A stretch of 64,000 bases of DNA. Origin: Thiothrix nivea DSM 5205. GTDB lineage: Bacteria > Pseudomonadota > Gammaproteobacteria > Thiotrichales > Thiotrichaceae. The stretch covers positions 4,262,693 through 4,326,692 of the forward strand of contig NZ_JH651384.1 in NCBI RefSeq assembly GCF_000260135.1, read 5' to 3'. The notes under the pieces are model-generated. The model searched no databases. It had not been told where the DNA came from and was given only the letters and a program-made list of their open reading frames with translations. How positions within the stretch are numbered: the first letter of the stretch is position 1; every line of letters starts with the position of its first letter. Positions 33,255 to 42,967 of this stretch are shown here, in pieces. The position numbers and the translations under genes are program-made.

Positions 33255-35156
33255 ATGTGTATGTCGGATCCTGCACGGATATTTCATGAACAACATCTGA
33301 GCCGCCGCTTCATCGTGTTTTTGTTCGGGGTGTTGGGGTTGGTATCGGTGTGCTTCCTGCTGATGTTTTATTATTTCTACAATGCCCAGATTGCCGGGGA
33401 GCGTACCCAGGCTTCCCACGCCGTCAGCCTGTTGCTGGAATCTTCGCTGCAACGCGCCATGTTGCGCCGTGACCTGCCGGGTTTGCGTGACATCATCAGC
33501 GACCTGGGCAAGGAGGAAAACGTGCGTGAAGTCATGATCCTGAACCCGGCGGGGGAAGTACGCTTTGCCTCCCGGCAGGAACGGTTGGGGCAACAGGCGG
33601 GACAGATCATCCAGCAGTTTTGTCCAGGGTGTACCTCCGCCAGCCTGCCGGTGGAGCCAGTAAGCCGCTTTCTGGTGGCAGGGGGAGGCGAAATATTACG
33701 TACCTTCCACCCGGTCAGGAACCGGCCAGAATGCATGGAATGCCACGGCAGCGCAGCGGAACACCCTGTCAACGGCATCCTGGTGGTTGACCATGACGCC
33801 GCGCCGATCCGCAACAAAGGTCTGATGAACATCTTGGTGCTGGTGGGGGCTGGCAGCATCGCGGTGCTGTTCAGCGCCTGGGCGGCGTGGTGGTTCATGC
33901 AGCGTTACGTGCTGCAACCGGTCAAACGTCTGGATACCGCCAGCCGCGCCCTGTCGTGGGGGAAACTGGCGACCCGCGTGCCGGTCAGCGGGCGTGATGA
34001 AATGGCGAACCTCGCCGCGACTTTCAACCACATGGCCGAACGCCTGCAACACAGCCACCAGGCACTGCAAAGCCGCGAACAGTTCCTACAGGGCTTGGTC
34101 GACGCCGTACCCGATGGCGTGCGCGTGATTGGCCCGGATTACCGTATCGTGGTCGCCAACCGCGCCTATGCCGACATGAGCGGTTTTGCAACGCCCGCCG
34201 GGCTGCGCCAGCAATACTGTTACAAGGTGACGCGCCAGGGCGATGCCCCTTGTCCACCATCCCTGCACACTTGCCCGCTGGAGGTGCTCAAGGGGCCGCA
34301 GGCCAGCCTGAAATTCATGGAAACCCTGCAACGTCCGGATGCTTCGCTGCTGTCCACTGAAGTCTATGCTGCCTGTCTGCCGGTGGCGGACAGCGCTGGT
34401 TTCATGGTGGTGGAATCGGTGCGCGACCTGGAAAAGACCGTGCAATATTCCCACGAACAGAAACTGGCCTCGCTGGGCGAACTGGCGGCAGGCGTGGCGC
34501 ATGAAATCCATAACCCGCTGGCTTCGGTGCGCATTGCCCTGCAAGCCAGCGACCAGATACTGGATGTTTCCCAGGAAGACGTGACTGAACTGAAAGACTA
34601 CCTGCATCTGGTGGATGAACAGGTGGAACAATGCCTGGATGTGACCCGCCGCCTGATGAAGCTGGGTACGCTTGCCAGCAGCCACCCCGAACTGGTGGAA
34701 GTGAACACCGTCATCCGCGAAACCCTGTCGCTGCTGCGTTTCGAACGCGAACAGCGCGGCATCAAGCAAACGCTGGAACTGGATTCCGGTAACCCGCGCA
34801 TCCTGACCGCCGACAACAACCTGCGCATGATCATCCTCAACCTGGCGCAAAATGCTTTCCACGCCATGCCGGAGGGCGGCGAACTGGCCATTGCCAGCCG
34901 TTATCAGGGTGACGAGGTGCAAATCTGCGTCAGGGACACCGGCACAGGCATTGCCGACGAGGTGTTGCCGCACATTTTCGACCCGTTCTTCAGTCGCCGG
35001 GTTGACCAGCGCGGCTCAGGGTTGGGGTTGACCATTACCCGTTCCCTGATCCAGCAGCATGGCGGGCGTATTGAGGTAACAGCACATGCACTGGGCAATA
35101 CCGAATTCGTCCTGCATTTCCCTGACGCTGATGCCGCCAGCAAGGAGGCCGCATGA
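33255..35156 (+). CDS. Sensor histidine kinase with periplasmic c-type heme motif
   Basis: 633 residues. Transmembrane helix ~19-43, periplasmic sensor ~44-189, second helix ~190-214, HAMP ~215-267, PAS-like domain ~275-395, then HisKA with phospho-acceptor His416 (AAGVAHEIHNPLASV) and HATPase (NLAQNAFHAMP, DTGTGIAD, GSGLGLTITR). The sensor contains CMECH at 160-164, a c-type heme attachment site, and a CPGC pair at 123-126. The PAS has several Cys (YCYKV, PCPP, HTCPLE). It is likely to sense redox state, oxidants or a ligand through heme. Stop overlaps the regulator ATG (4 bp). Confidence 0.9.
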   Translation: MCMSDPARIFHEQHLSRRFIVFLFGVLGLVSVCFLLMFYYFYNAQIAGERTQASHAVSLLLESSLQRAMLRRDLPGLRDIISDLGKEENVREVMILNPAGEVRFASRQERLGQQAGQIIQQFCPGCTSASLPVEPVSRFLVAGGGEILRTFHPVRNRPECMECHGSAAEHPVNGILVVDHDAAPIRNKGLMNILVLVGAGSIAVLFSAWAAWWFMQRYVLQPVKRLDTASRALSWGKLATRVPVSGRDEMANLAATFNHMAERLQHSHQALQSREQFLQGLVDAVPDGVRVIGPDYRIVVANRAYADMSGFATPAGLRQQYCYKVTRQGDAPCPPSLHTCPLEVLKGPQASLKFMETLQRPDASLLSTEVYAACLPVADSAGFMVVESVRDLEKTVQYSHEQKLASLGELAAGVAHEIHNPLASVRIALQASDQILDVSQEDVTELKDYLHLVDEQVEQCLDVTRRLMKLGTLASSHPELVEVNTVIRETLSLLRFEREQRGIKQTLELDSGNPRILTADNNLRMIILNLAQNAFHAMPEGGELAIASRYQGDEVQICVRDTGTGIADEVLPHIFDPFFSRRVDQRGSGLGLTITRSLIQQHGGRIEVTAHALGNTEFVLHFPDADAASKEAA

Positions 35157-36514
35157 TCCCCCTGATTCTGGTGATTGATGATGATATAACCCTCAACCGC
35201 CTGATGGTTGGGCAACTCAACCGCATGGGCTATGCCGCCGCAGGGGTGCATTCCTGGACAGAGGGGCAGAACTACCTGCAACAGCACGACCCGCATTTGG
35301 TGCTGCTGGATTGCCAATTGCCGGACGCCAGGGGCAGGGATGTGCTGCCGCATCTGGTTGCCGATTACCCCGTCATCCTTATCACCGCTTTCGGCAGCGT
35401 TAAGGAGGCAGTGGTGTCGATGCAGGCCGGGGCGGCGGAGTATTTGCTCAAGCCGGTCAACATGGATGAATTGCAACTGGTGATTCGCAGGGTACTGGAC
35501 GCGCACAGCATGAAACGCGAGTTCCTCTACCTCAAAGAACAGGTGCAAAAGCGCAAATCCTTCATGGTCGGCAGCAGTGCCGCGCTCAAGGAAGTTGAAC
35601 ACATGATTGACGCGGTGGCACCCAGCATGATGACTGTGTTGATACAGGGCGAAAGCGGCGTGGGCAAGGAACTGGTGGCGCGCGAACTCCACGAACGTAG
35701 CCAGGTCGCCAACCACGGCTACGTGGCGCTGGACTGCTGCACCATGCAGGAAAGCCTGTTCGAATCGGAACTGTTCGGGCATGAAAAGGGCGCTTTCACC
35801 GGCGCGGATCGTCAGAAACAGGGGCTAATCGAAAGCGCCGAGGGTGGCACGCTGTTCCTGGATGAAATCGGTGAAATCACCCCCGCCATTCAGGCCAAGC
35901 TGCTGCGGGTGCTGGAAACCGGCAGGTTCCGCCGCGTGGGGGGAACCCGCGACCTGACCGCCAATGTGCGCATTGTCGCCGCCACTAACCGCGACCTGCT
36001 GGCCATGTCGCGGGAAGGCGAATTCCGTGCCGACTTGTTTTACCGCCTGAATGCTTTCACCATCTATGTGCCACCGCTGCGGGAGCGCAAGGACGACATT
36101 ACCGCGCTAGTGGAGCATTTCATCAACAACCACGATTTTTCCCGCCGGGTTAACAAACACCTGACGGACAAGGCACTCGACAAGCTGCGGGCTTACCCAT
36201 GGCCTGGCAATATCCGCGAGCTGAAAAACATGGTGGAACGTGCCATTATCCTCTCTGGCGATGCGGCGAAGATTCAGCCGGAACACATCACCCTCAGCCC
36301 CGAAATTTCCCCGGCGACAATGCCATCATCCAGCCGTAAGGGGATCAGTCTGGATTTCGATGAGTTGCCAACCCTGGAAGATCTGGAACGGAATTACCTC
36401 AACTTGCTGCTGGACAGGTATGAAGGGCATCGGGGCAAGGTGGCGCGTGCGCTGGGGATCAGTGAACGGAATGTTTACCGGTTACTGAAGAAGTATGATT
36501 ACATGGAAGCTTGA
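35153..36514 (+). CDS. NtrC-family sigma54-dependent response regulator
   Basis: 453 residues. Receiver domain with Asp9/10/11 and phospho-Asp53 (VLLDCQLPDARG), AAA+ domain with Walker A GESGVGKE, the sigma54-contact loop GAFTGA, GTLFLDEIGE, and a Fis-type C-terminal helix-turn-helix (GHRGKVARALGISERNVYRL). It should be phosphorylated by the kinase encoded just before it and activate the sigma54 promoter at 33041-33056 via the three palindromes. The BREX genes begin only ~25 bp after its stop. Confidence 0.93.
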   Translation: MIPLILVIDDDITLNRLMVGQLNRMGYAAAGVHSWTEGQNYLQQHDPHLVLLDCQLPDARGRDVLPHLVADYPVILITAFGSVKEAVVSMQAGAAEYLLKPVNMDELQLVIRRVLDAHSMKREFLYLKEQVQKRKSFMVGSSAALKEVEHMIDAVAPSMMTVLIQGESGVGKELVARELHERSQVANHGYVALDCCTMQESLFESELFGHEKGAFTGADRQKQGLIESAEGGTLFLDEIGEITPAIQAKLLRVLETGRFRRVGGTRDLTANVRIVAATNRDLLAMSREGEFRADLFYRLNAFTIYVPPLRERKDDITALVEHFINNHDFSRRVNKHLTDKALDKLRAYPWPGNIRELKNMVERAIILSGDAAKIQPEHITLSPEISPATMPSSSRKGISLDFDELPTLEDLERNYLNLLLDRYEGHRGKVARALGISERNVYRLLKKYDYMEA

Positions 36515-36538
36515 ATTAACTTTTGATTGAATACTTTA

Positions 36539-37141
36539 ATGATAAATGCCAAAGAATACATGGGCGACTTGATCGGCGGCGGCCTGTTGATGGCTGAGAG
36601 TCGGATTGTCGCGGAAACCTTGCTGAAAGACCTGCCAGAAGAAGACTGGAAGTGCTTGTTTGAGGTTGAAAACATCCTGCAAAAACCCTCCCGGCATTCA
36701 TCCATCCGTTATGCGCGCGCCATCCGGCGGCGTTTGACCCCTTTGGGCAAGGAATTCATCCAGGCATTGCTGAAAGCCCCTGAAGCAGAATATGTGCAGA
36801 TGTTGTTGCTGGCTGTCCTGATTCACTCTCCCGTGCTGGCCGATTTCATGCGTCTGGTAGTGGCGGAACATAAACGGCTGTATAAACTTGTGCTTCCCAC
36901 AGGATCATGGGATTTTTTTATTGCAGAACGGATTCAATTAATGCCAGACTTGGACAGTTTTTCTGTCTCAACATTGAACAAAATTGGTACAAATGCCGTC
37001 AGAGTACTGGTTGAAAGCGGCTATCTGAATTCCAACCGACAACGCGAATTCCAGCCGGTCTACCTGCTTCCTGAAGTGCGCCAGTGGCTGCTGATACTTA
37101 ACCACCCTGAACTTGAAGATGCCATGGAATGCACAACCTGA
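36539..37141 (+). CDS. brxA: BREX protein BrxA (DUF1819)
   Basis: About 200 residues from ATG 36539 (an in-frame TTG at 36527 is possible). MGDLIGGGLLMAESRIVAET and the later SILYARAIRRRL-like segment (SIRYARAIRRRL) identify BrxA, a small helical DNA-binding protein of type 1 BREX. Only 24 bp separates it from the upstream response regulator, with no clear promoter, so BREX may be partly read from that operon or from a weak local promoter. It overlaps brxB by 13 bp. Confidence 0.9.
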   Translation: MINAKEYMGDLIGGGLLMAESRIVAETLLKDLPEEDWKCLFEVENILQKPSRHSSIRYARAIRRRLTPLGKEFIQALLKAPEAEYVQMLLLAVLIHSPVLADFMRLVVAEHKRLYKLVLPTGSWDFFIAERIQLMPDLDSFSVSTLNKIGTNAVRVLVESGYLNSNRQREFQPVYLLPEVRQWLLILNHPELEDAMECTT

Positions 37142-37731
37142 CTTACCTGCACAACCGGCTTGATCTGATCCTGAAACGGCTGGAAGATCCGCGTTTCCTG
37201 CGAAACGACGGCTTGGGCAATGAAATCGGCTTTTGGCTGTTTGATTACCCCGCTGAATATGAAATACAGGTTCGCCAACACGTTGCTCTGTTAACCGACA
37301 AGCTCCAGAAACGTAACCGTCAGTTTGTTTGCATGAATATTTTCCAGGTGTTGGTGGAGATGCTGGCGTCACGCAACTTGCTGGAACGTACTTTCGAGCG
37401 TGAACGTCAGGTGGGAGCGGATGCCTTGCGCAAGACGCTGGCCGGGCCGCTCAGCCAAGACAAGGTGGCGCGTTACATGGCGGATCAGATCAAGCCGGAA
37501 AACCAGGAATTTGTCATCCTGTGGGGCTTAGGCAGCGCATGGCCGCTGGTGCGTGGGCATGAGCTATTAAGCGCCTTACAGGATGTGATGGGCAAAACAC
37601 CGTTATTGTTGTTTTACCCCGGCACCTACAGCGGGCAAGACCTGCATCCGTTCGGGTTGGTGGAATCACGCAATTATTACCGCGCTTTCAAACTGGTGCC
37701 GGAAGACGGCAAAACTACACTTTCCGCGTAA
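37129..37731 (+). CDS. brxB: BREX protein BrxB (DUF1788)
   Basis: 200 residues. RLDLILKRLEDPRFLRNDGL, QEFVILWGLGSAWPLVRGHE and LLLFYPGTYSGQDLHPFG are the conserved BrxB features. Essential BREX component of unclear biochemical role that is thought to bridge other BREX proteins. Start ATG overlaps the end of brxA; brxC starts 18 bp after its stop. Confidence 0.93.
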   Translation: MHNLTYLHNRLDLILKRLEDPRFLRNDGLGNEIGFWLFDYPAEYEIQVRQHVALLTDKLQKRNRQFVCMNIFQVLVEMLASRNLLERTFERERQVGADALRKTLAGPLSQDKVARYMADQIKPENQEFVILWGLGSAWPLVRGHELLSALQDVMGKTPLLLFYPGTYSGQDLHPFGLVESRNYYRAFKLVPEDGKTTLSA

Positions 37732-37749
37732 GCTGAAACAAGGGCTTTC

Positions 37750-40700
37750 ATGAACGTCGAACACATTTTCAATAAACCGTTGACCCGTGACATCAACGGG
37801 GTGGTCAAGGCCGAACAACTGGATAACGCCAGCGTTTATGTGGAACTGGATGAATATGTGGTAACGCGGGAACTGGAGCAGCATTTCCGCCATTTCTTTG
37901 AAACCTACACCCCCTCACTGACCAGCCGTAGCCCTGCCATGGCAGGCAAGATCGGGGTATGGGTATCCGGTTTCTTCGGTTCCGGTAAATCGCACTTCAT
38001 CAAAATCCTGTCTTACCTGCTGGAAAACCGGCAGACCGATAAAGACGGGCAGCAACGCCGAGCCATCGACTTCTTTCAGGAAAAGTGTGATGCCAGCGCC
38101 ATCGACGCAACGCTTTACTCCGACATGCATAGTGCCGCGCATCATGCCGCCGATGTCATCCTGTTCAACATTGATTCCCGCGCCAATACCGATGAACAGG
38201 AAAACGCCATCCTCAAGGTGTTCCTCAAGGTGTTCAATGAGCGCGTGGGCTATTGTGCTGATTTCCCGCATATCGCCCATCTGGAGCGGGAACTGGATGG
38301 CAGGGGGCAATATCAGGCGTTCAAGGACAAATTTGCCGGGCTGACGGGTTCAACCTGGGAAAAGGAACGCGATGCTTTCGACTTTTACCGCGATGAACTG
38401 ATGACCAGTCTGGCTGCCGCCAGCAAGCAAAGCGAGCCTTCGGTCAGGCAGTGGGTTGAACAACTGGAAAACAATTTCCCACTCGACATCCGCAATTTCT
38501 GCAAGTGGGTGAATGACTACATCGAGCACAACGGCGGGCGCAATGTGCTGTTCCTGGTGGATGAAGTCGGGCAGTTCGTGGGCAAGAATTCGCAGATGAT
38601 GCTCAAGCTGCAAACCATTACCGAAGATTTGGGCACCTATTGCGGTGGCCGCGCCTGGGTTATCGTGACGGCACAAGCCGATATTGATGCCGCCATCGGT
38701 CAGCTCGACAAGCGTCAGGGGGATGATTTTTCCAAGATTCAGGGGCGTTTTTACACCCGCTTGCAGCTTTCCAGCACCAATACTGCCGAAGTCATCCAGA
38801 AACGTCTGTTGGAAAAAACGGAGCCTGCCAGGGCGCAGCTGGAGGCTCTTTTTGCCGACAAAGGCGACATCCTGCGCAACCAGCTCAGTTTCGACAAAAC
38901 CACCACGGCGGAACTGAAAAGCTATACCGATACACGCTCGTTCGTCGATAACTACCCCTTCATTCCCTACCATTATGCGCTGGTGCAGAAGGTGTTCGAG
39001 TCGATCCGCACCAAGGGGGCAACCGGCAAACATCTGGCGATGGGGGAACGCTCCTTGCTGGATGCTTTCCAGTCCGCCGCCAAGCAGGTCAAGGATCAGG
39101 CGCTGGATGTGTTGATCCCGTTCCACCGCTTCTATGCGCCCATCGAAAGCTTTCTGGAGCCTGCGGTCAAGCGCACCATTGATCAGGCGTGTGAGCTGGA
39201 TTCCCTGACTGCCTTTGACGCCGACATCCTCAAAACCCTGTTTCTGATCCGCTATGTGGAGGCGGTCAAAAGCACGCTCGACAATCTGGTGACGCTCACG
39301 GTTGAGCGGATTGATACCGACAAGGTGGCGTTGCGCCGTCAGATTGAAGAGAGTCTGAACCGGCTGGAACGGCAGTTACTGATTGCCCGCAATGGCGATG
39401 AGTTCATTTTCCTGACCAATGAAGAGAAGGAAATTGAAAACGAAATCCGCCACACCGAGATTGAGTCATCCGAACAGACCCACAAGCTGTCACAGATCGT
39501 GTTTGATACCCTCTTGCAACGCCAAACCGCTTACCGCTACCCGGTCAACAAACAGGATTTCAGGGTCAGCCGCTTCTGTAACGGGCATCCGCGTGATGGG
39601 GCGAATCTGGAAGATTTGGTGGTGAAAGTGGTGTCACCGCTAGACCCTGCCTACGACAGTTACCATCTGGAAGCCAATTGCATCAAGCACACGCTGGCAA
39701 ACGATGGCTGCATCCTGATCAGGCTGGGCGAAAACAAGCGTTTGTGGGATGAGCTGACCACCTTCATCAAGACCGAGCGTTTTCTGAAAGTGGCGTCCGG
39801 CCAGCGCCCGGAACAGGAACACCTGTTGCGCGACAAGGCATTTGAAAACACCCAGCGCGAAAAGCGCCTGTATACCGAATTCACTGCCCTGTTCACGGAT
39901 GCGGATGTCTATGCCATTGGCGCAAGGCTGCAACCCAAAAACACCACACCCTCCACCCTGGTGGATGAAACGTACCGTTATGTGCTGGAGAACACCTTCA
40001 GCAAGCTGAACATGCTGCGCCCGACCCAGGGCGACCTCAACCGCGAACTGCAAGCGGTGCTGACTGCTGATGATGTGGCGCAACTGGGGCTGGATTTGAA
40101 TGTACCGGAATGCAACCCGGAAGCCATGCGCGAAATCGAGAGGTATGTCAGCCTGAAAATCAGCCGCAATGATGCCGTGTACCTGAAAGATGTGCTGAAC
40201 CAGTTTACCCGCCGCCCGTATGGCTGGCAGGAAAACGAAATCCTGCTGTTGCTGGCGCGGTTGGGGTTGGCGGGCAAGCTCAGTTTTACCCTGCAAGCCG
40301 CCGATTTGCCGTTGAAAAAAGCCTATCAGCCGTTTACCAGTGTGCGTTCACGCGCTGACATCCGTCTCCAGAAAATCCGCCAGCATGACGAGCGCCAGCT
40401 CCAGAAAACGGCGGCGTTGGTGAAAGACCTGTTCCAGAAACCGTTCACCGGCTCCGGGGAAAAGGAGCTGGCGGAATTGATCCGCCGCGAGTTAAGCCAA
40501 TGGCATGACAGCCTGAAAACCTTCCGCAGCAAGGCGCAGACCGGTCAGTACCCCGGTAAGGCCGACATCGACAAGGGTATTGTGCTGGTGGTGGGTTTGC
40601 TGGAACAAAGCAACAGTTTCACCCTGATTGAGCAGATGTTGCAAGATGCTGCGGCGCTGGAAGACTTTGCCGAAGACTTCGAGGATCTGGACAACTTCTA

Positions 40701-41379
40701 CAACAGCCAGTTCCAGACCTGGCAGACGCTGGCGACAGCCCTGCATAACCAGTTTAAAGACAATCGGCAGGCGCTTGAAAAGGATGACACCGCCCGTAAT
40801 GCGGTGGCGGAACTAGAAGGCATCTACAACAGCGCATCCCCCTATGGACAGTTACGGCGTATCAGTCCGCTGATTGAACAGGTACAAAAGATCAACCAGC
40901 AATTGTTGGAAGAAAAGCGCCCTCATGCGTTGAATCGGGTCGCTCAGCGTATCAACAATATCACCGCTGCCTTGGACGCAGCAGGCGCTCCTTCCGAATT
41001 GCGGAACCGCGCTCTGCACCCATTACAACAATGCCGCCAGACTATTGAGAAAGCAGTTTCTATCCCGCTGATCCTCTCCCAACAGACCGAAGCCAATACG
41101 CTGGAAGATGAAGCTTACGACCTGATCAACCGCCACATCGAGGAAAAGGTCAAGCAGCCGTCTCCACCACCGCCATCACCCGGCAAAAGTGGTGATACTC
41201 CACCACCTCCACCACCCAAGCCCGTTACACCGGTCAAGAAAACCATCACCGTGCGGGCTGTGGGCAGCCATGGGGAAACTATTCTGGAAACCGAGGCGCA
41301 GGTCGGGGAATACATCCGCCAGTTGCAGGAGAGCCTGTTGAAAGCTGTCCGCGCCGGGGATCGGGTACGGGTGAAATGA
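37750..41379 (+). CDS. brxC: BREX ATPase BrxC
   Basis: 1,209 residues, the usual length. N-terminus INGVVKAEQLD; Walker A GFFGSGKSHF (~74-83), LFLVDEVGQF as Walker B, and IVTAQADID. The large C-terminal part is helical and ends in a Pro-rich linker and a short basic tail. BrxC/PglY P-loop proteins are required for both methylation and phage exclusion. The gene is intact. After its stop 56 bp of AT-rich DNA precede the AbiE module. Confidence 0.95.
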   Translation: MNVEHIFNKPLTRDINGVVKAEQLDNASVYVELDEYVVTRELEQHFRHFFETYTPSLTSRSPAMAGKIGVWVSGFFGSGKSHFIKILSYLLENRQTDKDGQQRRAIDFFQEKCDASAIDATLYSDMHSAAHHAADVILFNIDSRANTDEQENAILKVFLKVFNERVGYCADFPHIAHLERELDGRGQYQAFKDKFAGLTGSTWEKERDAFDFYRDELMTSLAAASKQSEPSVRQWVEQLENNFPLDIRNFCKWVNDYIEHNGGRNVLFLVDEVGQFVGKNSQMMLKLQTITEDLGTYCGGRAWVIVTAQADIDAAIGQLDKRQGDDFSKIQGRFYTRLQLSSTNTAEVIQKRLLEKTEPARAQLEALFADKGDILRNQLSFDKTTTAELKSYTDTRSFVDNYPFIPYHYALVQKVFESIRTKGATGKHLAMGERSLLDAFQSAAKQVKDQALDVLIPFHRFYAPIESFLEPAVKRTIDQACELDSLTAFDADILKTLFLIRYVEAVKSTLDNLVTLTVERIDTDKVALRRQIEESLNRLERQLLIARNGDEFIFLTNEEKEIENEIRHTEIESSEQTHKLSQIVFDTLLQRQTAYRYPVNKQDFRVSRFCNGHPRDGANLEDLVVKVVSPLDPAYDSYHLEANCIKHTLANDGCILIRLGENKRLWDELTTFIKTERFLKVASGQRPEQEHLLRDKAFENTQREKRLYTEFTALFTDADVYAIGARLQPKNTTPSTLVDETYRYVLENTFSKLNMLRPTQGDLNRELQAVLTADDVAQLGLDLNVPECNPEAMREIERYVSLKISRNDAVYLKDVLNQFTRRPYGWQENEILLLLARLGLAGKLSFTLQAADLPLKKAYQPFTSVRSRADIRLQKIRQHDERQLQKTAALVKDLFQKPFTGSGEKELAELIRRELSQWHDSLKTFRSKAQTGQYPGKADIDKGIVLVVGLLEQSNSFTLIEQMLQDAAALEDFAEDFEDLDNFYNSQFQTWQTLATALHNQFKDNRQALEKDDTARNAVAELEGIYNSASPYGQLRRISPLIEQVQKINQQLLEEKRPHALNRVAQRINNITAALDAAGAPSELRNRALHPLQQCRQTIEKAVSIPLILSQQTEANTLEDEAYDLINRHIEEKVKQPSPPPPSPGKSGDTPPPPPPKPVTPVKKTITVRAVGSHGETILETEAQVGEYIRQLQESLLKAVRAGDRVRVK

Positions 41380-41435
41380 CAAACCGGGAAAAATTCTTCA
41401 TACTTCCATTTTTCAAAAGTTAGTGGAATTTTCTG

Positions 41436-42101
41436 ATGCAAACGCTCACGCAAGTGCTGCTGGAACAGGGTTGGGACAAGCGCGTGCTGGATGATACACA
41501 GTTTGCCAGGCTGGTTGGTGGTACGGATGCGCGGCGCTACGGGCTGGTCAACCGCGCCTTGCAGGCAGGCGAGCTGCTGCGCCTGAAACGCGGCCTGTAT
41601 GTCATGAGTCCACGTTTCCGCCAGAGCTTGCCGCATCCGTTTGTGGTGGCGCAGGCGTTGCTGCCCGCCAGCTATGTCTCGTTTGAAGCCGTGCTGGCCC
41701 ATCACGGCTGGATTCCTGAAGCAGTCTACGCTACCACGTCGGTGACGCCGGGGCGCAAATCCATCCGCCATGATGTGCCAGGCTACGGACAATTCGTGTT
41801 TCACCCGCTGGCGCTGGCAAGCGGTTATTTCCTGAGCGGCGTGCAACGGGTGGAACTGGCGGGGCAACACTGCCTGCTGGCCAGTCCCTTGCGTGCCTTG
41901 CTGGACTTGGCGTGCCTGCGCAAGTGGGAGTGGCAGGGGCTGCCTGCATTGCTGGACGGGCTGCGTCTGGATGAGGATGAGCTGTGTAGCGTGACCCATG
42001 CCGACATCGTACAGCTTCAACCGGTTTACAAGCATCAGCGGGCGCGGGATTATCTGGACGCGCTGGCGGGTGCGCTCAGCAGCGGGCGGGAGGCGGCATG
42101 A
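41436..42101 (+). CDS. abiEi: AbiEi-family type IV antitoxin
   Basis: 221 residues. N-terminal winged-helix region (DARRYGLVNRALQAGELLRLKRGLYV) and a C-terminal AbiEi domain (SYVSFEAVLAHHGWIPEA, SPLRALLDLACL). In AbiE systems this protein represses the operon and antagonises the nucleotidyltransferase toxin. Its stop overlaps the toxin start (ATGA). It is inserted between brxC and pglX. Confidence 0.88.
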   Translation: MQTLTQVLLEQGWDKRVLDDTQFARLVGGTDARRYGLVNRALQAGELLRLKRGLYVMSPRFRQSLPHPFVVAQALLPASYVSFEAVLAHHGWIPEAVYATTSVTPGRKSIRHDVPGYGQFVFHPLALASGYFLSGVQRVELAGQHCLLASPLRALLDLACLRKWEWQGLPALLDGLRLDEDELCSVTHADIVQLQPVYKHQRARDYLDALAGALSSGREAA

Positions 42102-42967
42102 TCGATATTATCCAGCAGCGGCTGGCCCGCTATCAGGCGGGCAATCTGGCGGAAGAAATGCAGGCGCTCAAGGAAATCCTGCAAGAACTGGCACTGTATG
42201 GCTTGTGGCGCGGCGGTTTTTTTGAAGTGGCGGCGTTTCAGGGTGGAACCAGTTTGCGGATACTGCACCAGTTGCCGCGCTTTTCGGAAGACCTGGATTT
42301 TATCCTGCGCCAGCCACCCGTGGATTTTGACTGGCAGCCGTATCTGCAACAACTGCTGGCCACCCTGGAACTGTTCGGGCTACAGCCGGAAGTGCTGGAC
42401 AAAAGCCGCATGGAGCAACCGATCCGCAAAGCCGTGCTGAAAGATGATTCGATTGCCCAGCAACTGAACCTCGCGTTCTATCCGGCACAGGCCGGTAGCC
42501 GCGCCACCCCGCACAAGCTGAAAATCAAGCTGGAAATCGACATCAACCCACCGGCTGGCTCGGGGTTTGACTGGCGCTATCTGGATTTTCCGCTGGATTT
42601 TGAAGTCTGCCATCAGGATTTACCCAGCAATTTCGCCCTGAAAATCCATGCGCTGCTGTGCCGCCCTTATGTGAAAGGGCGTGACTGGTACGATTTCAAC
42701 TGGTATGTAAAACAAGGCATCAAACCCAATTTGCCGCACTTGCAGGCCGCCTTGCAACAGGCCGGGCCATGGCAGGGGCAAGACCTGCAAGTCGATGCTG
42801 CGTGGTTAAAACAGACCTTGCTGGACAAAATTGCCATAATTGACTGGAAAACCGCCGTGCAGGATGTGGAGCGGTTTGTGCTTACCATCGAACAGGCCAG
42901 CCTGCGCCTGTGGAGCGAGCGTTTTTATACCCAGCGGGTGGAACAGTTATTCAAGGAACAACCATGA
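42098..42967 (+). CDS. abiEii: AbiEii/AbiGii-type nucleotidyltransferase toxin
   Basis: 289 residues. Nucleotidyltransferase fold: FFEVAAFQGGTSLRILHQLP, FSEDLDFIL with the catalytic Ser/Asp-x-Asp, and HKLKIKLEIDINPP. The toxin blocks tRNA function by adding nucleotides and gives abortive infection. With the upstream gene it forms a complete AbiE pair. Stop overlaps the ATPase start at 42964 (ATGA), which ties the next two genes to the same transcript. Confidence 0.9.
   Translation: MIDIIQQRLARYQAGNLAEEMQALKEILQELALYGLWRGGFFEVAAFQGGTSLRILHQLPRFSEDLDFILRQPPVDFDWQPYLQQLLATLELFGLQPEVLDKSRMEQPIRKAVLKDDSIAQQLNLAFYPAQAGSRATPHKLKIKLEIDINPPAGSGFDWRYLDFPLDFEVCHQDLPSNFALKIHALLCRPYVKGRDWYDFNWYVKQGIKPNLPHLQAALQQAGPWQGQDLQVDAAWLKQTLLDKIAIIDWKTAVQDVERFVLTIEQASLRLWSERFYTQRVEQLFKEQP

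Noticed and set aside
36527-37141. Promoter and BrxR-type regulator for the BREX operon
   Set aside because: Only ~25 bp separate the response regulator stop from brxA and no WYL-type regulator gene is present in the window.
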